From positions 1 through 64,000 of the forward strand of contig CAJMOW010000003.1 in assembly GCA_905215145.1 (NCBI GenBank): 64,000 bases of DNA. The letters run 5' to 3'. Positions 1-8,485 of the stretch are shown here, piece after piece (position 1 is the first letter of the stretch; each line of letters begins with the position of its first letter). This DNA comes from an uncultured bacterium (GTDB taxonomy: Bacteria; Bacillota_I; Bacilli_A; RF39; UBA660). The position numbers and the translations under genes were made by a program. The notes beneath the pieces were generated by a model, which saw only the letters and a program-made list of their open reading frames with translations, had not been told where the DNA came from and did no database searches.

Positions 1-259
1 GGTATCCACTCATAATCCTCTGGTTCCTCATCAGAGTTATTGTGCCATCTTCATGTTTATGGACAAACTGAATAGTATCAGTAGCATCCACATACTTAGT
101 CTTTCCATTAACAAAACCAGCGCACATGCGAGCACGGTAGCGATGTGCTCCATTAAATCCATCATCGGGAATTACTTCAATTGTTTCTGTCTTACTAGGA
201 TACACTACTAAATCCTTAACAGGAACATACTTCTTTCTACTACTAATAATTCTTGCCAT
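1..259 (-). CDS. Hypothetical protein, truncated by window edge
   Basis: An open frame starts with ATG at 259 and runs off the left edge without a stop (86 codons visible). The visible part begins MARIISSRKKYVPVKDL and is a mixed, soluble-looking protein. A segment near residues 41-65 (HRYRARMCAGFVNG, then TIQFVHK) looks like a compact beta-rich phage domain. I do not recognise the family. It follows 265-477 after 5 nt, as expected for the same transcription unit. Confidence 0.7.
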   Translation of the reverse strand, partial: MARIISSRKKYVPVKDLVVYPSKTETIEVIPDDGFNGAHRYRARMCAGFVNGKTKYVDATDTIQFVHKHEDGTITLMRNQRIMSGY

Positions 260-264
260 AATAC

Positions 265-477
265 TTATTCTTTATAAATGTTAAATGTTTCACCTATTTC
301 ATTAAGAGTATCGCATAGATGTTCTACACATCTTATAAGTGCCTCTTTCTCCAATCCTTCTAGCCATTTAAGTCTAGTCTCTGGAGTACAATCTTCAATA
401 CAAGTAGGAATGGGTTTCTCCTCTCCTTCTAGTTTATCGAAGATAAATATACCACTAAGATTTCTCCGCAATTTCAT
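265..477 (-). CDS. Hypothetical small protein, 70 aa
   Basis: ATG start, overlapping the end of the upstream gene by 23 nt. Basic N-terminus (MKLRRNL), then a helical, glutamate-rich region with three cysteines (CIEDC, RCVEH). No family recognised. Tight packing between two minus-strand genes is the main support. Confidence 0.6.
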   Translation of the reverse strand: MKLRRNLSGIFIFDKLEGEEKPIPTCIEDCTPETRLKWLEGLEKEALIRCVEHLCDTLNEIGETFNIYKE

Positions 478-676
478 ACTTCATTTCAAACTCTATCGGT
501 GTATCATACCAAGTAATGTTTGGAGTTTCTACACCATTAAACAATTCACTTGTAGCGGAATATGCTTCTCCATCACAGTTCCACATTTCACTGTCAACAT
601 CTCTGTAAGGTGCTTTTGTATAAAAGTATCCTTCTCCGTCTCTGTCAACAGCATACCAGACTCTAATTGCCTTCAT
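455..676 (-). CDS. Hypothetical protein, 73 aa
   Basis: ATG start; overlaps the upstream phosphoesterase gene by 14 nt and the downstream gene by 23 nt, typical of this genome. Rich in aromatic and acidic residues (VWYAVDRDGEGYFYTKAPY). Looks like a small beta domain. Function unknown. Confidence 0.6.
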   Translation of the reverse strand: MKAIRVWYAVDRDGEGYFYTKAPYRDVDSEMWNCDGEAYSATSELFNGVETPNITWYDTPIEFEMKYEIAEKS

Positions 677-1253
677 TTACTTGTTTCTCAATTATATGTT
701 TTACTTGTATATATGACACAGGAATATAATTGTTATTATCAACTCCCACATCATATTGAGTTGGGAATAGATATTTTAATCTATCAGCATCAATTCCTGT
801 ACCATTTGGACCTGAATGCACATGCCCAAATAATTGCCATACAGCATCCACTGGTTTGCGGTATGTTCCACCATAACACAAGAAAGGATAGTGATTCAAG
901 TAAATACTACGATTCTCTATCCTTATTTGCATTTGTGGAACTACTGCCTCAAACTTATCCATGTAACCTTGACGTATGTTCTTGTGGTCGTGATTCCCGA
1001 GTATTAGGTATATTTTACCATTAAGTCGGGATAAAACCTTATTCCATACATCACTGCCACCCAAAGCAAAATCTCCCAAATGGAAGACTGTATCATCGTC
1101 AGTGACCACACTATTCCAGTTCTCCACCAACATATCATTCATATGATTAACGTCCCTAAATGGGCGCTTACACAGATTAATAATGTTAGCATGACCAAAA
1201 TGAGTATCAGACGTAAAGAAAGTATGCTCCGGGTCAAATTCAAACTGCTTCAT
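663..1253 (-). CDS. Calcineurin-like metallophosphoesterase
   Basis: 196 aa. The motifs of the metallophosphoesterase fold appear in order: DTHFGH (about residues 16-21), GDFA (about 60-63), GNHD (about 86-89), a lone His in YLNHYP, and GHVHS (about 143-147). These residues bind two metal ions and hydrolyse phosphomono- or diesters. The size and the DTHFGH start match single-domain phage and bacterial phosphoesterases. The substrate (nucleotide, RNA end or protein phosphate) cannot be read from sequence. The ATG at 1253 overlaps the stop of the upstream SEC-C gene by 4 nt, so the two are translationally coupled. Confidence 0.85.
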   Translation of the reverse strand: MKQFEFDPEHTFFTSDTHFGHANIINLCKRPFRDVNHMNDMLVENWNSVVTDDDTVFHLGDFALGGSDVWNKVLSRLNGKIYLILGNHDHKNIRQGYMDKFEAVVPQMQIRIENRSIYLNHYPFLCYGGTYRKPVDAVWQLFGHVHSGPNGTGIDADRLKYLFPTQYDVGVDNNNYIPVSYIQVKHIIEKQVNEGN

Positions 1254-1582
1254 TTACCACAACAATATTTATACTTCTTACCACTGCCACATGGACACGT
1301 TTCATTCCTTCCAATCTTAGGAGCTTCACGTACATATGGAGTTCTACTTAGATATTTACTAATCATGTTTCTTAATTTAACCTCTTCCTCTGGGGATAGT
1401 TCCTTATCAAGGTCTAAGGCTGCTTTAGCTTCTTGCATTCTAAATGTGAATAAATATTTAACAAATAATATTAATCTACATATCCTATTAATCTGCATAT
1501 CGAAGATTCTTTGATCAGCTCTGTGCTGTTCACGTTTAGTTCTTCTGATATCAGTTCTAAACTTGTATACTCCCTGGATCAT
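1250..1582 (-). CDS. Small SEC-C zinc-motif protein
   Basis: 110 aa. The C-terminal 20 residues are a SEC-C motif ([18 protein letters not shown]). In SecA and many small proteins this CxCx8CC pattern binds zinc and mediates contact with a partner such as SecB, ribosomes or nucleic acid. The N-terminal part is basic and helical and is not recognised. The ATG at 1582 lies inside the end of thyX (26-nt overlap). Later in-frame ATGs, such as the one before QINRICRL, are possible alternative starts. Confidence 0.75.
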   Translation of the reverse strand: MIQGVYKFRTDIRRTKREQHRADQRIFDMQINRICRLILFVKYLFTFRMQEAKAALDLDKELSPEEEVKLRNMISKYLSRTPYVREAPKIGRNETCPCGSGKKYKYCCGK

Positions 1583-2492
1583 AAGTATTAATATAACCTG
1601 CTAATATCATCCTATCCCTCAGCTCAATTGCTAACTCTCTAGCTTGAGGATGAGCATCACGTGCACATCTTAAATTGAAGAATCCTGCCCACTGTTCATC
1701 AGTACCAGTCATTATTAATTCTGTCTTTAATGCTAAAGGTAGTACATTTCTAGCTTGTTGAGCAGGCTCACCCTCTGTCAACAATCCGAAATATGTACTT
1801 TCTGCCTCACACATAGCTTGTATCCATGCGGCTTCAGTTCGAGACAATCCTTCAGATATAGTTAAATCATAAGTATGACATAATTCTATATTATATGAAT
1901 TACCCTCGAACATATTCTTATACCAGCGCGGTATTATACAATTCAACTCCTTACCAAACTTAGCCTTAGAGTAATTACAATACCTAGTACTCTCTTGAGC
2001 AAAACTAAATACTCTATGTCTACAGAACTCTCTGGCAACTCCCATATCACATATAAACCTTACAGTGATACGTCTAACGTGATATTCTGTAGGTTCACAT
2101 AGATACTGCAAATCATCAAGCCAGCCATTCTGAAGTAGTACTCTATAGTTAGTAGTTATAGCTACAAATCCATCAGGAATTCTTGGAACAGGCTGTGCTT
2201 GTACAGCTTCTGAGTACTGGTTCTCATTATACTTACTCCAAAGTCTGTAAGCAACAGTGTTAGAATCATCGTTAGCTTTAAAGTCATATCTGAGATACAC
2301 AGTACCATGCTCTAGCATAGCAGTATGTCCTCTAGCTATAATGACATTATTAATAAACTTCTTAGCACTGTCTTCTGTTATCTTGTCTTCAGACTTATAA
2401 CAAGTCCTTGCACACAGTTCCATGTGTTTGAAGAGACCTTCAACACCTGGTTCCTGGTTAATAATTTCTACTTTCGGTTTGATTAGACGCAC
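1557..2492 (-). CDS. thyX: Flavin-dependent thymidylate synthase ThyX
   Basis: 311 aa. Carries the ThyX signature RHRxxSxxxxSxR as [13 protein letters not shown] at residues 158-170. ThyX methylates dUMP to dTMP using methylene-tetrahydrofolate, FAD and NADPH. It replaces ThyA in many phages and gut anaerobes and supplies dTTP for phage DNA synthesis. The start is GTG, overlapping the TAG stop of the preceding gene (TAGTG). The family is usually 210-260 aa, so this copy is longer, with extra sequence between the N-terminal fold and the motif. It complements the dUTPase at 15423-15953. Confidence 0.93.
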   Translation of the reverse strand: MRLIKPKVEIINQEPGVEGLFKHMELCARTCYKSEDKITEDSAKKFINNVIIARGHTAMLEHGTVYLRYDFKANDDSNTVAYRLWSKYNENQYSEAVQAQPVPRIPDGFVAITTNYRVLLQNGWLDDLQYLCEPTEYHVRRITVRFICDMGVAREFCRHRVFSFAQESTRYCNYSKAKFGKELNCIIPRWYKNMFEGNSYNIELCHTYDLTISEGLSRTEAAWIQAMCEAESTYFGLLTEGEPAQQARNVLPLALKTELIMTGTDEQWAGFFNLRCARDAHPQARELAIELRDRMILAGYINTYDPGSIQV

Positions 2493-2911
2493 TAATAAAA
2501 TGTTACTTCTTTAGAACCAAATTCATCTAATTCTTTAATTGTTTCATCTTGTACTATATCATCTATAGGTTCTGGAGCATTTCTAGACCATATAGACTGT
2601 AGGTATTTGGGGTCTTTAAGATACCGAAGTCCACAAGGAGCAGTGTGGGGAAATTCCTTCCTCTTCTCCTCAACATCGGTATAAACCCTTTTATATACTT
2701 CCATTATGTCCCATTCTGAGTTGGTACTACCTTTCACAGTCATATCTGGAGCATAACTAGAAATATTCATATAACCATTATCAGCTGCAAATATGGTGGT
2801 AACTTCATCAACAATCTTATCACAAAAGATCCTAACGTCAGTAAGTACTACATACAGTCCACCATTCCTTAGCTTAACAACCATTGTATTCTCTAGATCA
2901 TTCAGAGTCAT
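2492..2911 (-). CDS. Hypothetical protein, 139 aa
   Basis: ATG start overlapping the CYTH gene by 14 nt; its TAG stop overlaps the thyX GTG. Mixed alpha/beta composition with an acidic C-terminus. Family not recognised. Placement between a CYTH phosphohydrolase and ThyX hints at nucleotide metabolism but is not evidence of it. Confidence 0.6.
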   Translation of the reverse strand: MTLNDLENTMVVKLRNGGLYVVLTDVRIFCDKIVDEVTTIFAADNGYMNISSYAPDMTVKGSTNSEWDIMEVYKRVYTDVEEKRKEFPHTAPCGLRYLKDPKYLQSIWSRNAPEPIDDIVQDETIKELDEFGSKEVTFY

Positions 2912-3368
2912 CGTCCCAATTCAAATAAGGATTAGATGCAAGGTTATAGTTATAATACCTTGTATCTTCTGTGACTTCGTCTCCAACAAAATCAGGCAAT
3001 TCTGGATTCAAAGTTGCCTGAGTTAATTCACACTCAGCAATTGTCAATCCTTCATTGTCTCCCAAGAACTCATCAATTTCCCATTTGTTACCTTTATGGT
3101 AAACTATATAACGTACTTTACGTATAACGTTCGGGCAAAGTTTTAACAATTCTAATGCCTCATACTTTGGAATTTCCTGCCGCCATTCAAACCTACTAAG
3201 AGTTCCCTTAGCTTTTATAAATAGCCAGCCTTTATTCTCCCTAATAGCTATTCTAGTCTCAGATAGAGGATTATCTCCAAGATATCCTTGAATTATTAAT
3301 CCTGCTCTTTGAGCTTGCATTTTATAGCTATTATTCTTTACTAAATACTTTCTTTCAATTTCTGTCAT
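2898..3368 (-). CDS. CYTH-domain phosphohydrolase
   Basis: 156 aa from the ATG at 3368 (an upstream TTG would overlap polA). The first residues, MTEIERKYLV, contain the ExExK signature of the CYTH/triphosphate tunnel metalloenzyme fold. Further conserved Arg/Lys/Glu residues follow (ETRIAIRE, RKVRYIVY, WEIDEF, AECEL), as in bacterial YgiF/NeuTTM-type tripolyphosphatases and thiamine triphosphatases. These enzymes cleave triphosphate groups in a metal-filled beta tunnel. In a phage it could act on triphosphates, polyphosphate or RNA 5' ends; the substrate is inference. Starts 2 nt after the polA stop. Confidence 0.85.
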   Translation of the reverse strand: MTEIERKYLVKNNSYKMQAQRAGLIIQGYLGDNPLSETRIAIRENKGWLFIKAKGTLSRFEWRQEIPKYEALELLKLCPNVIRKVRYIVYHKGNKWEIDEFLGDNEGLTIAECELTQATLNPELPDFVGDEVTEDTRYYNYNLASNPYLNWDDDSE

Positions 3369-3370
3369 AA

Positions 3371-3623
3371 TTAATGTACCCAATAGTCTTCAATAGATAT
3401 ATCCGCACCTAAATGTGCTCTAGTACAGAATGGCTCACCTCCACTTTCCATACACTTCACAAGTATCTTGCCTACCTCTTCAGCAATATTTTCAGGTGCT
3501 TCGACATTGTGCTCGTCATGAACAGGTACACAGTATCTAACTGTGAATAACAAATTGTTCTTCCTTAGCCAATTAAAGAATTTAATGGCAGATAATTTGA
3601 AACACATAGAACCAGCATGTTGT
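3371..3623 (-). CDS. polA: DNA polymerase PolA, exon 2 (C-terminal)
   Basis: Exon 2 of the split polymerase gene. It begins with the last base of an Ile codon (after the intron-ending G at 3624), giving the junction NYPI/QHAGS, a good match to the conserved PolA O2-helix sequence NYPIQG-T/H-AG. It carries motif C, VPVHDEHNVEAP, with the catalytic HDE. Joined to exon 1, the coding sequence is 2142 nt (713 aa) and stays in frame, which supports the splice sites. See exon 1 for function. Confidence 0.88.
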
Positions 3624-3653
3624 CATTCTGTTATCTTAGAGGCTCTTTATCCT

Positions 3654-4370
3654 CTAATTCTGTACCTGTTCGGTGCAGTTCGGACTATATCTTAATATGT
3701 TTTTACAAAACGTGTATAACTCCTCAAGAGACGCAGAGTTCTTCATAGCGTTAGCTTTCATACTGATGATTTGAATATTTCCCTTAACGTATCCTTTAGA
3801 ATTGTCAATTCTATCAATAGATGGAGAGTAATCATAGCATTCTTTAGTTCCAAAATGGAATGGAACTTCCAACAGCGGACATTTCTCTGGAATTACTATA
3901 TCAGACAGTTCCAAGTTAAATTCTAACCCCTTTCTGGCAGCACGATTTTTGGCACTGGTTAACATAGCTTGTTCTATGTTACGTTCTCTGGACGCCTTCT
4001 TCTGCTGCTGAATTTCTTCTCTATATTCTGGACATAGTTTAATTCTAAGCTTCCTGAAATAGTTCTTATCTTGTCCACCATTAATTAATGTATGCTCTTT
4101 ATAGCAATCACTACACATCCAATATCTACCAGTTTTACTTTTAGCATAAGTATCAAACTTATCTACTGGTAACTCTTGTTTACATACAGGACAGATTAGT
4201 GTACCTTCAGTAACTATAGGTGTTACTTTAACTCCGTCTCTTAGTCTTCTTAACTCCTTCCTACAAGTCTTACATGTATTATCATGTCCATCTTTCATAG
4301 ACGGGACTTTATAGAAGTTGTCTATAGATTGTTCTTTATTACAACGTTTGCAAATTTTAGTACTACACAT
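3654..4370 (-). CDS. Intron homing endonuclease (zinc-finger/His-Me)
   Basis: 238 aa, inside the polA group I intron. Two N-terminal zinc ribbons (CKRC...CKTC, CPVC...CSDC) precede a basic region. A C-terminal block follows (YSPSIDRIDNSKGY, GNIQIIS, KANAMKN) of the type seen in endonuclease VII/HNH-like phage nucleases. It should cut intron-less polA alleles to drive intron homing. A -7 element TATCTTTG at 4400-4407 lies 30 nt upstream, so it probably has its own promoter. The nuclease subclass is moderately certain; the homing role follows from its location. Confidence 0.82.
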   Translation of the reverse strand: MCSTKICKRCNKEQSIDNFYKVPSMKDGHDNTCKTCRKELRRLRDGVKVTPIVTEGTLICPVCKQELPVDKFDTYAKSKTGRYWMCSDCYKEHTLINGGQDKNYFRKLRIKLCPEYREEIQQQKKASRERNIEQAMLTSAKNRAARKGLEFNLELSDIVIPEKCPLLEVPFHFGTKECYDYSPSIDRIDNSKGYVKGNIQIISMKANAMKNSASLEELYTFCKNILRYSPNCTEQVQN

Positions 4371-4399
4371 AATACAATTTTTAATTATTAATTACCCTG

Positions 4400-4407
4400 C
4401 AAAGATA
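4400..4407 (-). promoter_or_regulatory. Bacteroidetes -7 box ahead of intron nuclease
   Basis: The minus strand reads TATCTTTG (consensus TAnnTTTG) 30 nt upstream of the nuclease ATG and inside the polA intron. At the expected 20-nt distance the -33 position reads TAT, not TTG, so the match is partial. Comparable boxes precede the three other intron nucleases. Confidence 0.5.
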
Positions 4408-4622
4408 ATTAATATTATGTGTAATACATAACATATTCTCCCTGTTCGTGGAACTTTACCTTCCTTACCATCTAAAGTAAGGAATCCGTGTTCTAGTCTC
4501 TACACACTTCTAAACATTACTGTTTAGGTTGGCTCGGTATTCCCATACAGTTAATCATCACGACTTGTGCTCCAGGGTTCACCGAATTAAGGGAGTTTTA
4601 CTCCGACACAACTTGTGAGTTC

Positions 4623-6511
4623 ATCGGATAGTTAATAGATTGTTTCATTGAATCAGATAACCTTCTCCTCAAATGCTGAGAGCTTGTTTTGTAATAATTA
4701 TCACCGTTAGATCCTAACATATATTTAGCTTCTGGAGAACCCAATTCGCTGTCTATCTTACAAAGATTATCCCAATCATATATGAATGCTTTATGTTTAG
4801 TAATAGGATTAAGAAGGATATATCCCTTATCTAGAACGTCTTCCCTCCTAAATTCCTGATATCTCTTTAATCCAGAGAAACCAGACATATAATTATCATA
4901 TACTTCTTGAGCCCTTCTCTTAGTAAGACCATAGTTCTTCATTAAAGTGTTCCAATCTCCTCCATAGTTGAAACAGAACTCATACCCTTTAGCAGCATCT
5001 CTAAGAGGTTTATATTTAGCCTTAACTTCAGATAATGGAGTATCATCAGGAATATCAGTGAATACTATTCTAGCAGTTAGACTATGTAAATCTCCACTTC
5101 CATTTACTAATTCGTCCAACATGGCCACATCATTAGCAATAGACGCCATTAAGAAGGATTCCTGTCCTTTATAATCACAACTGATCCATTTATATCCAGA
5201 ATCTGCTATAAAACAACTTCTAGTAAATGGATCATGTGGAAGATTCATTAGGGACGGGTTGGTTGCAGACAATCGACCAGTATCGGCTCCTAATTGGAAA
5301 TAATCTGGATGAATACGTCCACTAACTGGATTAATCTTATCTATAAACTTCTGCCCAAAAGTATCAACAAGTATTTTAGCCTTCTTATACTCTACATATA
5401 ATGGAACTATAGTACACTTATTGGCTTGTGGCTTAATAAGCTTTATATCAGCAGATTTCTTCTTAACTTTGGTCTTTGGGTCTATAGTAGTACAGTTAAG
5501 ACCTAGATGTTCAAATAAAGGCACTACTTGTTGGCTACTAGACCAGTTTACATTACATTTAGCACAAGTATCAAATCCAGAGAACAAATCTCCCTGTAGA
5601 TTACGTGTTACATATGGAAATGCTTTATCATACTCATAATGAATAAGTCCAGTTTGAGGATTCTGAACTCTCTTTACATTACTCATATTATTGTTAAGGG
5701 AATCAAATAGTTTAAACTCTTCCATAATGGGAACTTCTTCGGTAGATACTCTAATATATCCCTCAGTAGAAGATTTATGTTCTTCATAATAATCCTCTAC
5801 CCACTTATTAAGAGCAGCTTCTGCTTTATTAACTTCTTCTTTATCCCTAGACATCTTTTGCTTCCATTTGATTGGATCAAGTTTAGCTCCACAATATTCC
5901 ATATAAGCAATTACTGGAGTAAACTTCATTTCAAATTCAGCAGCCTTAGTTAATTCTTTCTTCTCTAGCTCTGCATCTTGCTTCTCTTTAATCTTAGTAA
6001 GATACATAACATCACCAGCAGCATATTGTACTACTGGTATTGTTAAACCTTGTGTGATAATTTGTCCTCGAACTGTTTTATCAATATCTATACCAAGATA
6101 GAAGTCAGCGGCAGCTTTTAAAGCAAGACTATGAAACTGAGGAGGATACCCTAGATAGAGTATCTTCTCAGCAATCATTCCATCCCATACATTATAAGGA
6201 ACTATTCTATGATGATATAGAAACCTTAAATCAAACGCAATATTCCAACCTAGAAATGTTTTAGTAGGATCTTCAAGCACACATCTAAGCTTTTCAATTG
6301 GAATGGTTACATTATCAATAACTATCTGATCCTCCCCTAAACCATATTGAGTACACAATAGCGGTTTTGTATATGGATCTAATCCCGCGGTCTCCGAATC
6401 GTACTCAATCCAACTATGAGGCATAATCATGTCTATAGCATCAGACAGAGACAGTTCTTTATAAGCATCAGTTTCAAATAGTGATTTCTGATTACTTACT
6501 AGATATATCAT
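4623..6511 (-). CDS. polA: DNA polymerase PolA, exon 1 (exonuclease and polymerase)
   Basis: Exon 1 supplies residues 1-629 plus two bases of codon 630. The N-terminal DnaQ-like 3'-5' proofreading domain starts with YDSETAGLD (D38, E40). The polymerase domain has motif A as ISCDYKGQE (catalytic Asp kept; the usual DYSQIE is altered) and motif B as RDAAKGYEFCFNYGG. Motif C is on exon 2. There is no 5'-3' exonuclease domain, as in T7-like and crAss-like PolA enzymes. This is the presumed replicative polymerase. The ATG at 6511 overlaps the upstream stop (ATGA). Reading on past the splice site gives only a short intron-encoded tail and a stop at 4598, so splicing is required for a working enzyme. 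Confidence 0.92.
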
Positions 6512-6732
6512 GAAACCTCTATGTCAATATTACTAATATCAACATCTCCTAAACTACTAAGTGCGGCTTGTATTCTACTCTTAATAGCTTCTACAGCTTC
6601 ATCCACATCTAGATGTCCATAATATTCATACCATGCTAATCCTTTAGCGTTAATATCAATCTTAAAGACTTTCTCTTCTATGTTATATGGAGCAAATGGA
6701 TCCAAATCTGCCCCTAAAGGTAAATTACTCAT
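6508..6732 (-). CDS. Hypothetical acidic protein, 74 aa
   Basis: ATG start, stop overlapping the polA start by 4 nt (ATGA coupling). Acidic, with a central helix (DEAVEAIKSRIQAALSS). No family recognised. Coupling to polA suggests co-expression with replication. Confidence 0.65.
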   Translation of the reverse strand: MSNLPLGADLDPFAPYNIEEKVFKIDINAKGLAWYEYYGHLDVDEAVEAIKSRIQAALSSLGDVDISNIDIEVS

Positions 6733-6790
6733 TAATTAATAATCATAAATTAATAATAAGTAATCTATTAACAGATCTCGTTACCGAGTC

Positions 6791-7414
6791 TTAATTTCCG
6801 GTATCAAAGTATAATAATGTGGGATGATCCTTTTGAATATCAATAGAATCTAAGTTCCTAATAGCAAGCTGTTGAGCAAACTGATTAGTATCAAATCCTA
6901 TTGTTATAAGATGGTATCCGTGGACTGTAGGAATAATATGCTTTACTTTTACGTCTTGAGAACCTCTACAATTATTAACTATGTTAATAATATTGTTGAG
7001 ATAATTTTCATTCTTACTGTCAACATCAACAATCCAAAGAGGTTTATAACCTCTAGCTCTAGTATGTCCACATGAAGAATCCCAAATCCTATATCCTTGA
7101 TAACAATTGCCTTCCTGAATTAATTTAGCATATTCTTGAATTGCAGTACAAGCAACTTGCTCAGCATTACGCTTATTCAAAGTTATATATGCTCTTGCAT
7201 GATTACTCTGACATAATTCTGTAATCTTTGCTCTTTTACGTTCTAGCTGCTCTCTGCTGAATATATAATAAGTCTTAACAGTTCTGTAGCCATTATTACC
7301 TGTGTCAGTTACACAACCGTCCTTCTTACGCTGGATAATTTGTAAGAAGTAGAATTCATTAGGGTCATTAAACTCTAATATATCTAATATCTGATCAAAA
7401 TTATCTACTATCAT
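6791..7414 (-). CDS. Possible small primase-polymerase (AEP-like)
   Basis: 207 aa. The middle reads PLWIVDVDSKN and later TVHGYHLIT, then PTLLYFD. This resembles the archaeo-eukaryotic primase pattern: hhhDhD metal motif, sxH/GxH nucleotide motif, then a hydrophobic-Asp strand. That is pattern recognition only; the spacing is shorter than in most PrimPols. It lies just upstream of polA and overlaps its upstream neighbour by 4 nt. If not a primase it is an unknown replication-linked protein. Confidence 0.55.
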   Translation of the reverse strand: MIVDNFDQILDILEFNDPNEFYFLQIIQRKKDGCVTDTGNNGYRTVKTYYIFSREQLERKRAKITELCQSNHARAYITLNKRNAEQVACTAIQEYAKLIQEGNCYQGYRIWDSSCGHTRARGYKPLWIVDVDSKNENYLNNIINIVNNCRGSQDVKVKHIIPTVHGYHLITIGFDTNQFAQQLAIRNLDSIDIQKDHPTLLYFDTGN

Positions 7415-7746
7415 CCTCTTGTTATTTTAAGTTTAGGTGTCCATACTTCTCCTAATGCTCCTTTGTTACATCCTAGACCTATCCACTTAATAGTTGGAAA
7501 GAAGTCAAATAAATAAGAGAATACACTAGCATTTACATTAGGAATTTCAAAATCATTCCAGTACAGCATTATATATTCATCCTCTATATAATAACCTCTG
7601 ACTGTATGTACAAACGGGTAACCAATCTCACTAAACCATTTAGCATGTGAGCAATCCATATGCTTACTAGTTGGAAACTTAACTAGTAGTGTGTCAGACT
7701 CCAAATAAAATGGTTTACGCTTCTTGTGAAATTCTTCTTCGCTCAT
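7411..7746 (-). CDS. Hypothetical protein, 111 aa
   Basis: ATG start, 4-nt overlap with 6791-7414, so the pair is translationally coupled. Rich in aromatic residues (YFFPTIKWIGLGC, WFSEIGYPFVHT). Family not recognised. The constant coupling suggests it may work with the primase-like protein. Confidence 0.6.
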   Translation of the reverse strand: MSEEEFHKKRKPFYLESDTLLVKFPTSKHMDCSHAKWFSEIGYPFVHTVRGYYIEDEYIMLYWNDFEIPNVNASVFSYLFDFFPTIKWIGLGCNKGALGEVWTPKLKITRG

Positions 7747-7930
7747 TATTATACTTATTTACTTCAATTAGTCTATCTGTAGTTACAAGGAGCAATCCAA
7801 TACTAAATGCCCATAAAGGAGCAGCTGGAACTATAAATAAAGTTATAAACCCAAGTACAGCTCCTAGTATTAGCCAAGGAACTCCCCATATAAATAGATT
7901 TAGTATGCTATTATTGTCAAAATCCGTCAT
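7715..7930 (-). CDS. Small membrane protein, 71 aa
   Basis: Two adjacent hydrophobic segments (about residues 11-35 and 38-48: FIWGVPWLILGAVLGFITLF and a following stretch) are followed by a basic C-terminus (NNERRRISQ). Predicted as a two-pass inner-membrane protein with a cytoplasmic tail. Function unknown. Overlaps the downstream gene by 32 nt. Confidence 0.6.
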   Translation of the reverse strand: MTDFDNNSILNLFIWGVPWLILGAVLGFITLFIVPAAPLWAFSIGLLLVTTDRLIEVNKYNNERRRISQEA

Positions 7931-7945
7931 ATTTCTTGTTTCATA

Positions 7946-8122
7946 TCAGTCACTTGGAATTACATCTAAATTTGTTAAATAGAACCCGTTATCATCTAGG
8001 TCTCTCTGTACGAAGTATCCGTTAACATCTACAGTCTCTCCCTTGAGAGTATGTATCATAACTTCCCTGTCTCGGTCATACCTTTGGAGAATTTCAATCA
8101 ACTGTCCTACTAATATTGCCAT
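7946..8122 (-). CDS. Hypothetical small protein, 58 aa
   Basis: ATG at 8122, TGA at 7946. It reads MAILVGQLIEILQRYDRDRE, then HTLKGETVDVNGYF and ends IPSD. It fills the gap between 7930 and 8110 and overlaps the upstream gene by 13 nt, which supports it as real. The fold looks like a small amphipathic helix plus beta strands. Function unknown. Confidence 0.55.
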   Translation of the reverse strand: MAILVGQLIEILQRYDRDREVMIHTLKGETVDVNGYFVQRDLDDNGFYLTNLDVIPSD

Positions 8123-8484
8123 TTGTCATAATATAAAGAGAACCTATATAATCTGTTTGCAGCCTCAACTGGAGTATGGCCATCCCATTCATCAGCTTTC
8201 CATCTTTCAGGAATGTTGAACAGATTCCACTCTTCAACTCTGTAATGGTTACTTACTTGACCAGTAGGAAGGTTAGCCATAACAATAAACCATCCTCCTC
8301 CAAAGCATAGTTCACCATCTGCATGTCTGTAAGATTTATGGACTTCATATCTTCCCCCTAAACCATTAAAGAATGCTGCATTATATAGCATTCTGTAATG
8401 ATAGAGTTCATCAAAGGTATGGAATCCGTCTGAAACCTCACCTTCAGGCAGGAACAAGTTCTTTAGTCTTTGTAACAGTTTCAT
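8110..8484 (-). CDS. Hypothetical protein, 124 aa
   Basis: ATG start; ends 2 nt before the polynucleotide kinase in the other direction of reading, so it directly follows that gene. Begins with a basic helix (MKLLQRLKNLFLPEG), then an aromatic-rich domain (YRMLYNAAFFNGLGGRY, CFGGGWFIVMANL). No family recognised. Confidence 0.6.
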   Translation of the reverse strand: MKLLQRLKNLFLPEGEVSDGFHTFDELYHYRMLYNAAFFNGLGGRYEVHKSYRHADGELCFGGGWFIVMANLPTGQVSNHYRVEEWNLFNIPERWKADEWDGHTPVEAANRLYRFSLYYDKWQY

Positions 8485-8485
8485 T

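Larger units (their letters stand above)
3624..4622 (-). ncRNA. Group I intron in polA (999 nt)
   Basis: The intron runs from G4622 to G3624. A perfect P1 helix is visible: exon TCCGAT pairs with intron GTCGGA, with the required U.G wobble at the splice site. The intron ends in G. Near 3686-3700 the minus strand reads AAGATATAGTCC, the hallmark of the group I P7 strand. The host exons rejoin in frame at the polymerase O2 helix, between motifs B and C. The intron contains an endonuclease gene (3654-4370). That gene's 3' end overlaps the catalytic core, so its last residues are encoded by core sequence. Confidence 0.88.

Noticed and set aside
278..1024. 248-codon plus-strand open frame opposite the phosphoesterase
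   Set aside because: It is antisense to two convincing minus-strand genes, has no motif, and its codons mirror the coding strand. All other genes lie on the minus strand.
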